Position numbers and translations under genes: made by a program
Part shown: piece by piece, positions 46,039-53,677 of the stretch
Numbering within the stretch: the stretch's first letter is position 1
Layout: each line of letters starts with the position of its first letter
NCBI GenBank assembly: GCA_032433595.1
Contig: JASWJB010000309.1
Location: forward strand, 1 to 53,677
Direction: 5' to 3'
Origin: Conoideocrella luteorostrata
Taxonomy: Eukaryota; Ascomycota; Sordariomycetes; Hypocreales; Clavicipitaceae
Length of the DNA: 53,677 nt
The notes under the pieces: generated by a model
The model's input: only the letters and a program-made list of their open reading frames with translations
The model's database searches: none
Told to the model about the DNA's origin: nothing

Positions 46039-46740
46039 ATGTCTGGACTTGCTCCATATAAGCAGGACTTCCTCAAGGCTGCCATCGATGGAGGAGTCCT
46101 GAAATTCGGCAGTTTTGAGCTCAAATCCAAGAGAATTTCTCCATACTTCTTCAATGCTGGCGAATTCCACTCCGCCCGCCTAGCTGGCGCCATCTCTTCG
46201 GCTTTCGCCAAGACAATTATTGATGCCCAGCAAAATGGCAACCTAGTGTTTGACGTCGTTTTTGGTCCTGCATACAAGGGAATTCCTCTATGCTCTGCTA
46301 TCACTATCAAGCTTGGCGAACTTGCACCGCAGAACTTGGATACTATCTCCTACTCCTTCGACAGAAAGGAAGCTAAAGATCATGGCGAGGGAGGCAACAT
46401 TGTTGGCGCTTCGCTCAAGGGCAAAAAGGTCCTGATTGTCGATGATGTCATCACGGCTGGGACGGCTAAGAGAGAGGCAATCGACAAGATCAGAAAGGAA
46501 GGTGGTATTGTTGCGGGCATTGTTGTTGCCCTGGACCGCAAGGAGAAGTTGCCTGCTGCCGATGGCGACGACTCTAAACCTGGCCCAAGCGCCATTGGTG
46601 AATTGAGAAAAGAGTATGGCATCCCTATCTTTGCTATTCTGACTCTGGACGATATAATTGAGGGTATGAAGAGCTTTGCTTCCGATGATGACATCAAGCG
46701 TACCGAGGAGTATCGTCAAAAGTTCAAAGCGACGGACTAG
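46039..46740 (+). CDS. ura5: Orotate phosphoribosyltransferase
   Basis: An intronless frame of 233 aa matches the fungal URA5/PyrE length. It converts orotate and PRPP to orotidine 5'-monophosphate, the fifth step of de novo UMP synthesis, in the cytosol. The PRPP-binding signature [13 protein letters not shown] is at residues 131-143. [21 protein letters not shown] (23-43, here the start of the orotate/PRPP loop region), [10 protein letters not shown] (75-84) and [16 protein letters not shown] (104-119, catalytic loop with conserved Lys and His-Gly-Glu) are intact. The segment [20 protein letters not shown] is a charged loop before the last strand. All key residues are present, so the enzyme should be active. 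The gene is widely used as an auxotrophic marker in fungi. Confidence 0.98.
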   Translation: MSGLAPYKQDFLKAAIDGGVLKFGSFELKSKRISPYFFNAGEFHSARLAGAISSAFAKTIIDAQQNGNLVFDVVFGPAYKGIPLCSAITIKLGELAPQNLDTISYSFDRKEAKDHGEGGNIVGASLKGKKVLIVDDVITAGTAKREAIDKIRKEGGIVAGIVVALDRKEKLPAADGDDSKPGPSAIGELRKEYGIPIFAILTLDDIIEGMKSFASDDDIKRTEEYRQKFKATD

Positions 46741-47062
46741 ATGGGAGGGAGAAAAAGGCTGCTATGCTGGCGGAATTAGTTTGGACATACAACGTAGGGC
46801 AGCGGTAGTATTACCGTTGGATGAAAGAATCTCTACCATATACCGAAAATCGGCACGGCACCCGTCTCGTTGTACATCTGACCTCATAGAAATACTTTTT
46901 TTCAGCCACGGCTGCATGAAAGTGTGTTTTGTAGTCGAGATACGTTCAGATATCTCCACTGTTCGTTGTCTCACTCTGTCAGATGTATATATTCGATCCG
47001 TGCCGTATACAGCAAGGCAACAGCAATTAGCGATGACTGTTACAGGTAACAGGGAGCCAAGT
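46741..47062. other. Short convergent spacer ura5 / acetyltransferase
   Basis: Only 322 bp separate the two stop codons, so the 3' UTRs probably abut or overlap. No feature is recognised. Confidence 0.6.
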
Positions 47063-48167
47063 TTACTTGCTTTGCCCCATCTGCGCCTGCCCCGGATGAG
47101 ATGCATCTAGAGGGAGGGGAAGATTGAATACCTGAAAACAGGATGACGTTAAGAAGCAAGCTCTACTGAAAGGGCTTAAGACTACTCATTACTCACCATG
47201 TTGTGCCAGCCAGGTCCAGCCACCTTTGTCTCACTCTTCCCTGCGTTGGTGAAACCGACTTTTCTGAAGAAGCCGATGAGGGACTGGGGAGGTGAATAAG
47301 TTTTCTGTCAACATAATAAAGGCTGAGACTAGCTACCTCTTTGCAAATCAGGGCGATGCGATCAGCCACCCCGGACTTGTTTATCAGTTGAATATAGGCT
47401 TTCATGGCCAGCTTCCCAATGCCAACTCCTTGAACTTCGGGACATACGGAGAAAGAGTGCAGGCATATGGTTCTACCTGATATCTGGTGACCCAAGCACG
47501 GATTGGATGAAGATCCGGCATCTCGCCACTGAGGAGGAAACCGGAGGTCATCATCTGTTACCACGGAGTGTTTCCCCAAGCTAGCGACGATATGGGCAAA
47601 CATAACACTTTTGGAGCCATCTTGCCTACCAGTCTCTACGGCGCGGGCGTGAGGCAGCGTCGTAATCCTCCACTCCTTGGCATCGTTTGGCGGATACGTG
47701 TTGAACAACCCGAAGCAAAGACCTCCACATTTTCTGAGATAATATTCGATCTACGATTTGTCAGACAGGAGACAGAAGGGAGCCATCCAATGCACAACGG
47801 TCAAAGATAGTTTGATATATACCTGTTCCCCGCTGTAGGCCTGGTTTTGATCTGGCAACGCTCCATGTTCTAGAGCTACACAGGCGTCGAGATCGGCTGC
47901 TATGAGCGGATGGAGCATTGGACCCCAATGAAAAGGGATCAATTTTCGCCGCAACTCATCCGGGGAATTTTGCCGCTGGATCCGATTTTGTGTATTCGTT
48001 CTCTGAACTTGAACCATTTCTTCGTCATCTTCGTCAGAATCCCCGATAGCGCATTCTTCTGAAGCTGGCGGATATTCAGATTCCATCGGCGTAGTCTTGC
48101 TACCAGCGCGGGCACGGGGTTTTCTCTCGTCGACTCTTTTTGCAGATGGTACTTTGCCCTCGCTCAT
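47063..48167 (-). CDS. GNAT acetyltransferase, serotonin/polyamine N-acetyltransferase (AANAT/Paa1)-like
   Basis: Exons are 48167-47823, 47750-47337, 47283-47197 and 47131-47063, giving 304 aa; all are phase 0. The N-terminal ~70 residues are polar and acidic. The GNAT domain follows: IAADLDACVALEHGALPD, IEYYLRKCGGLCFGLFNTYPP (in parts, residues ~116-136), LHSFSVCPEVQGVGIG with the acetyl-CoA loop QGVGIG at 222-227, RIALICKE, and SLIGFFRKVGFTNAGKSETK. The last junction gives GWHNMVFNLPLP. This pattern is that of AANAT-type enzymes, which acetylate arylalkylamines or, in yeast (Paa1), polyamines. The donor of intron 3 (ATG|GTGAGT) is strong; read-through would end after four codons with VSNE. 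The intron-2 model (53 nt) is the least certain. The substrate is unproven. Confidence 0.86.
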
Positions 48168-50399
48168 CTTCTTTGTTGGAGAAGCTCATAGGCAAGCTAC
48201 ACAACTAGTTGGTACGACTTGGAGGGCTGGAAAGAATGACCAAGATAGTAAGTAGCGGAAGTAATACGATGGGCCAACCTGACTTGGCCGTCGAAACGCC
48301 GTCAAAACTGGCTATCAAAACACGTATGTAGGAGTGCAATCGCAGGTAGTGGCGAGAAAGAGAAACTGACGGGTCTAACGGAACGGTGGGATGGCAGAAG
48401 ATATGGAATGGGCCTGGGCTGCCAAGCATCAACATGAAGGCAATTCTGAGTTGTGACAGAAACTACACGGGCCGGTATTGTCCATTCTGTAGGGAGCTTT
48501 GAGCCGGAGCACCTGCCAACGAGACAACGGTCAGGTGGTGTCACGCCAGTAGGCTCGTCAATCAACACAATACTCGTATGTAGTCCGTACGGCCAGTCAC
48601 CGTATTCCGTACCAATCGACGTCACCTGCATGAGAGATGAGGAGGTGGTCAGTCAGTCAGTCCCTGGTGCGGAGTGGTGCGGTGCGGAGCAGCACCAGCT
48701 GCTGGAGGAACCGAAAGGATCAATTGATCCAGGACCCCCTCACGCAAGATAGTAGACCCCCAGCAAACTAAATGTGACCTTACTTTGTCGTACCATGTGA
48801 GAACAAGTGGTGCGAATAGATCACGCCAGCATTTGAAAACGAAGGCAGCAGCGACTTGAATAAGGTCAATACATGGATTGCGACTGCAGTCCTTGGTGGG
48901 ATAGACCTACAATACGGAGCAACTAGTGAGTCCGTATTTCGGCACCGGATAAAGGGCAAGAAGGTCAGACGATATGGACCAGGGTTCGACGGCACTCCGT
49001 GCGGAGTACAGAGTTGGTACCTGGTACTTGGATGCGGAGGTTTGTGTTGCAGGTCAGAGAGCCCAAGGGACAAGGCCCGGCTTGCAATGCACACAACAAG
49101 AATGGGCCATGTCTAACCTACGCTGAAGACTGAACTTGAGACGATGGCCGGCAGGCGTTCATTGTTTAATGAGGTTGCATGAAACGAATGTAGCAGCCAC
49201 GGCACGATCCAACTACTGGATTTCGTCACTGATATTTATCAATAGACACTAACTACCAACAGAGTACTGAGGTTGTATGTAGATATTGGTCTGAGCACGG
49301 GGCTAGTTCAACTCGAATCCGTCCAAGACGGCAATAACTAGATTGTCAATCAAGAGCCTAGACACGAAGCCGCTGACGAACCAAACCGCGAGTCTGCAGC
49401 AAATCTGCATCAACACTGGCTCGCCGAGACGAAAAAGAAAGAAAGAAGAAAAAAAAAAAAAACATAAAATCACATAAAAATGGCCGGGCGAGGGTAGGAA
49501 TAAACAATTCCAGAACCGGCTCTACGGTAACTAATCTTCTCAAAGAAAAGGAAAAGATGAAAGAAAGAATGAATGAATGAGTACACTATCGGCCTGCAGG
49601 TAAAATGGTTTCTACCGTCTTGACACTTGCAGTGCCTACAGCAGCTGTTGGAGCTGGCAACGAACCCAACCTCCGCCATGTGCTCCGTAATCTATCAAAG
49701 TTTTCTTTTTTTCCGTCTTGCACCTGGTTGCCTGCTTTTCCCACCTGCCCGGCTTCAAGGAGTATTTGGATTAAAAACCTACGTATTTCTCGAGAGACAT
49801 GTATAGGTGTCTCATGGCTATGTGTTGCCAACGAGAGTATGGAGTTTTGTGACAGGCGCCATGTTTCACGGTGCCAACGTACTCAAGCGCGCTCAGAGCA
49901 ATTAGGGCCTGTCGTTGCATAGCTGGTCCATAGCTTTGGCGTACGGACTATGTTGTTGCCCGCTTACTCGGTTGTTTGCTCGCCCACGCGTTGTGTAACG
50001 ATATGTTAAAGACCAAGACCGAGGAGAAAGCGGGTTGCTGTGCAAGTTGACCTTATTAATGGACTTCATGCATGGAATGCGACAACGTACCTGTAAGGTG
50101 TAGTGTGGCCCTGGCAGGCGTTCCAGTTGCGCACGCCGATTCTCCGCGACCTTCCCAATTCCGTTGCTGTAGCTGCTACTTAGTTATGTAAATGAACGGA
50201 TAGAGGCAAATGATCTGAGACTGTTTGATGCGGCTTTGATGATGCCTTGATGCCACTCCATCATCAAATTTCCGTCCAAACCCACCGCCCCCCGCTCAAA
50301 GGCTCACACCCACCCGCCCAGGCTGCCAGGCTACCTCGTCCTTGTACCTACGGGGTAGCTACGTACGTACGGAGTAGTTAATGTCGGCCACCCCGAAGT
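48168..50399. other. Gene-poor region upstream of the acetyltransferase
   Basis: No coding region is supported. It holds variants of the dispersed motif, such as ACTCCGTGCGGAGTA near 49005-49019 and TCCGTACGG near 48590, an exact copy at 50368-50376, an A-rich run near 49449-49462 and GAAA/GAAT slippage tracts at 49430-49580. It should contain the acetyltransferase promoter in its first several hundred bp. Confidence 0.5.
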
Positions 50400-52515
50400 C
50401 GGGCACGCAGGGAAGTCGGACACGTCTTAGCCACTATAGCAGCATTCCAATATCGTTAAATTGATGGGCGCAACGCGTTTAAAATAGTAATATTTAGTGC
50501 TTTCTAGCTAGGAAGCTGCTACTTATAGCAAAGGTTTTTAAAAAGGAATATTAATGATTGAGGCTACTGCTGCAATCTGCGCTAGAAGGCGCTAATAAGT
50601 GTGACGGCTTTTGGCTGGTTCCCAAGGGATAAACCTAGTCGTGGTTATGTGGGCAGAACGCACGGAGTACAGGACGTCGTATCTGAGCAGTGGGTGGTGT
50701 CACGTAGGATGGTAGGGTAGACCAAAGGTCGTAATCCTGTAGATAATTTAGATAAATAATGTATTCAGGTAAAGATCTGTGTTGAAGACTGTCTAGTCAT
50801 TCTATCTAAAGAGTGTAGTTCGATGGTGCCTATATAGTACGTGGTTCACTGTTGGTTCACCCGAGCCCCAAGTGACTATTGTGTGTGGTAATGCACGAAA
50901 GGGCCAATAATAAGCCAATCGCCAATTGCCAATGAACACCAAGGTCGCATTGGGTCTATCGCCATAGCGGCTACGTAGCTACGTTTAAGCGCGCCCACTG
51001 AAAGGACGTCCCCACAAACTGGAGGGTGGACTTGCTCATGTTTCGACAGTCTGCACATAAGATGGCTCCATCACCACTCAATTGAGCTCTCCTCGTCATG
51101 ACTCAAACTCGAGCGCAGCCGGCCGTCCAGAAGGGCCGCGTATCGTTGGTTCCAAAGAATTACGGTTAGTGTCTCACGAGACGCTCAGCAATGCTGTTAA
51201 GGTATTCAACCTCAGGGCATTCGAAAACCAGAGCGGCGTCAGACGTTACAACCTCGGGAGCGCTAGCCCCGGAAGTACACTGAGCGCGTGCAGCCGCGTT
51301 CACCATCGAAAATAAAGAGCCCGTCTCGACAGGTATAACTATTCGCTGTATTTACTGCTATGTGGATTAAGGGATTAATTATCACAGGACCCTGAAACGA
51401 CTGGCAAACGCAGTGCAAAGCGACGCATTCATACTCTCGGGGAAGAGCCACGGTCTGCTCAGAAGCAACCACGTTGGCGATCCTGATATCCTCTTGTGCA
51501 TTTGTGCAGCAGAGCCGACATAAAGCCGTAGATAGTTACAACAACCGCGGATAATTCGACCCGATCCAATTTTGACCCATAGAAGGACAGTGGCCGCGAG
51601 AATATTTCTAACCCAAAATGGAACATTTACTGGCGCGGAAAAAGCCACCGTTGTCCTTTAATTAGTCAGAAGCGATCGAACTGCTTGCCTGCTTCGCCCC
51701 AGGCGCAACCTCACCCCAGTCGAGTCGAAACACTTTTCTCTACTTCTGGCTCTCACGAAATGACCAGGCCATATTAATAGCCTTTATTCTGCATTCAGAA
51801 TAGCCTTTGCTGTTTCATTAGCAAATCCATTGAACTAAATTTAGAAAAAATAGGCGCCTGCAACAGGACGCATACTGTAATACTTTAACTCAAAAACTTA
51901 TTTAAACTATAGTTCTAGAAAGCCAAGGGGGCATTCTTCTCAAGGCTACAGAAATCACAGCAAGCCTCTTTGATAATCACCTAAGACTATCGTTCCGTCC
52001 CCCCCCCTTTTTTTTTTGGTTGACTGTTTGACTGACACCCCACAGACTTACATCATGTCTTACGTCGGTCTACTGGAGGTGAATAGGCGCAGTATTCGAG
52101 CCAGGCTAGTCAAGTGTATTACATGAATCTTCAAACACATGAGAGCCAATGTGTGATTCCCTCCGGCCAGGAGGATCACCCCAGGGTATAAATCTTGTTT
52201 GCTAGTCATACGCATTAATATTTACACGTTTCAGGATACCTAGAACTATGACAGCACCTTCATGCATTGGTTAGGGACTTGTATCACTTCATCTATAAGC
52301 CACACACTACAACTTATTAATTGGGTAAACGCACGTACTGGTAGAGTCGTCTTCATGGATCCAAATCCTCCGCTAGCTCAGCTGTATACCGAGGACAGAT
52401 ATATTGCCACGCATATAAGAACGCTTCACAGACACCCGGATTCAGGCGGGGCTCTCTATCGGAGAGCAACAACGGGGGATACTTAGGTTTCTTTTCAGAG
52501 GCGAAAACAGTATAA

Positions 52516-52737
52516 TGTTGTTCAGGAAGACAGCAGGACGCCAGTGCCCCAGATCATACTGTGTTTAGGGTTAAATGTAGGGCAGGAGGCTCAACATATA
52601 TGTACAAGTCTCTGATGGTTAAGTGTAAGAGGGCAGATTACAATTGGGAGGCAGCGGTTAAACATTTAATAAGGCATTGTGAGAATAGGCACAACGAGAG
52701 TGGACAGGTCTATGGCATAATTATAGGTGGGCATTAA
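52516..52737 (+). other. Stop-to-stop open segment with Cys/His-rich composition
   Basis: A 73-codon frame without an early ATG reads VFRVKCRAGGSTYMYKS, then MVKCKRADYNWEAAVKHLIRHCENRHNE (in parts) and ends at TAA 52735. Spaced Cys and His residues and the charged helix-like stretch look less random than neighbouring frames. It could be an exon of a gene, a piece of a degraded mobile element, or chance. A frame at 52262-52486 (74 codons, with ATG) lies just upstream on the same strand in another phase. I assign no function. Confidence 0.25.
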
Positions 52738-53409
52738 CGTCTAGTTTTTCCATTAAGGTAACACAGCCTTAACAATCATGAGCGGTGTGTTTTATCTGCG
52801 AAACAATGGCGAAGAAATCACGCAATGGGGAGAGCATCTAAAGGCAAATCCAAGTGGTGCCTACTAGAGTGAGTATTTCATTAAAACTGCCCTCTAAGAA
52901 CATGGAAGTAAGCTAGTTGATACACAGCTCCGCAATCAGGTGTAGCAGTCCTGTTCAAGTTTCCATTAGGTGGCTTAGTTCGATGATATTAGACTTATCC
53001 CAAATACGGCAATTTCAGAAAGGGTGAAAGATAATAGCATGTTAATCAGCAATAGATAAGATATTAGCGATCGAAACTTCAAAGGCCTTGGGCTTGTGTT
53101 AGTCTTACGCAGGATCAATATAAATGATTTTGAAGAGAGTTGCATCATAAGAATCTTCTCTTGATTATATACTTAGATATGCTCGTATGCATATACGTGG
53201 CGTTGCAGATTAACTACGCCCGCCTAAGAGTAGAAAGCATGGTTCGACTGACAGGTGGTACCTGATCTCTGCGCTCCTGTATAGGATAAGCCGCTGAATA
53301 CATCACTAAAATAAATCTGGGTACTGTGGGGGAACTTTCCATCCGGTGTCTCTTGACTTCTTGGAGCGATCTGCAAGCTATTATTGACCCAAGATAGGGA
53401 CGATCCTGC

Positions 53410-53433
53410 GCTAAGCTAACAGCCTAGCTTAGC
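53410..53433. repeat. 9-bp-arm inverted repeat
   Basis: GCTAAGCTA (53410-53418) and TAGCTTAGC (53425-53433) are perfect inverted arms with a 6-nt loop ACAGCC. They lie in the gene-free right end. It may be a remnant of a small inverted-repeat element or a chance hairpin. Confidence 0.75.
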
Positions 53434-53677
53434 TAATGCAATAAAGCTAGTTATTGTATAATAGAGAATCCTGTCTTGAACCTCAATGGGAAGGGAGTTG
53501 ATTGCACTTGGTTGTGGCTTAGTGCTTGTGGTGTTAATTGCCAAGAGAATCTGTCACAAGTGAGCAGCTATGGAAGTCGATCTCTAAGGCAGTGGAAAAA
53601 TGTCCTTGATTTCTATCTAATTGACGGGAATTCGGCTGCTATTTATCTCTACGATATCCCTCTTCTCGTGCATTTAT

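Larger units (their letters stand above)
50400..53677. other. Right-end gene-free region, possibly decayed repeats
   Basis: Base composition shifts toward A/T in patches (50430-50620, 51770-51950, 52880-53200), with many TTAAA, TATAA and ATTTA words. Small frames (for example + 51082-51315, + 52262-52486) have no recognisable product. A direct repeat AATAGCCTTT flanks a small hairpin ATTCTG/CAGAAT near 51776-51808. The texture resembles old, possibly RIP-mutated repeat DNA, but no terminal repeats or transposase/reverse-transcriptase motif could be identified, so this is only a description of what is seen. Confidence 0.4.

Noticed and set aside
47193..47336. Read-through C-terminus of the acetyltransferase
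   Set aside because: The unspliced end lacks the conserved GNAT tail, which appears in phase only after splicing to 47283.
37699..48167. Housekeeping block considered as a co-functional gene cluster
   Set aside because: Functions span mitochondrial translation, Rab recycling, ribosome assembly and pyrimidine synthesis with separate promoters; this is ordinary fungal gene order.

Overview
The window is nuclear DNA of a filamentous ascomycete. Genes have short introns (about 50-125 nt) with GT..AG ends and CTAAC-like branch sites, and the products include fungal-type proteins: URA5, NOG1, Rab GDI, Arp9, a C2H2/Fungal_trans regulator and a uL29-type mitochondrial ribosomal protein. Gene style and intergenic texture suggest a sordariomycete, perhaps Hypocreales, but nothing here fixes genus or species. 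No rRNA, tRNA, CRISPR array or intact transposon was recognised.

Layout: (1) 1.3-10.3 kb holds a MATE transporter (+), the actin-related protein Arp9 (-) and a SYLF/Ysc84-domain protein (-). (2) 10.3-15.7 kb has no supportable gene. (3) 15.7-23.7 kb holds a lipocalin/CrtC-like conserved protein (-), an F-box protein (-), a small single-span membrane protein with an 8-nt first coding exon (+), and a two-finger C2H2 transcription factor (-). (4) 23.7-37.7 kb is a 14-kb gene-poor interval directly upstream of the transcription factor. (5) 37.7-48.2 kb is a compact housekeeping block: mitochondrial ribosomal protein uL29m (+), Rab GDI (+), NOG1 (-) divergent from URA5 (+), and a GNAT/AANAT-like acetyltransferase (-). 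(6) 48.2-53.7 kb has no convincing gene, and its right part becomes AT-richer and looks like decayed repeat DNA.

The genes are mostly unrelated housekeeping functions (efflux, chromatin remodelling, actin patches/endocytosis, Rab recycling, ribosome biogenesis, pyrimidine synthesis, mitochondrial translation); there is no biosynthetic cluster. Splice models were built by hand from splice motifs, reading phase and family-typical protein sequence. They recover exons that a plain ORF view misses: the C-termini of Arp9, NOG1 and the acetyltransferase, the junction between the two zinc fingers, and an in-frame 69-nt intron hidden inside the SYLF ORF.

The most striking signal not explained by genes is a 9-mer, TACTCCGTA/TACGGAGTA. 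I count at least 32 exact copies by eye (about 0.4 expected by chance with equal base frequencies). None lies in a predicted coding exon, and most lie in the gene-poor blocks. When copies cluster, they nearly always overlap by the shared TA on a fixed 7-bp register, giving direct (TACTCCGTACTCCGTA) or palindromic (TACTCCGTACGGAGTA) composites, up to a 22-bp perfect palindrome at 33555-33576. I know of no assigned function for it.
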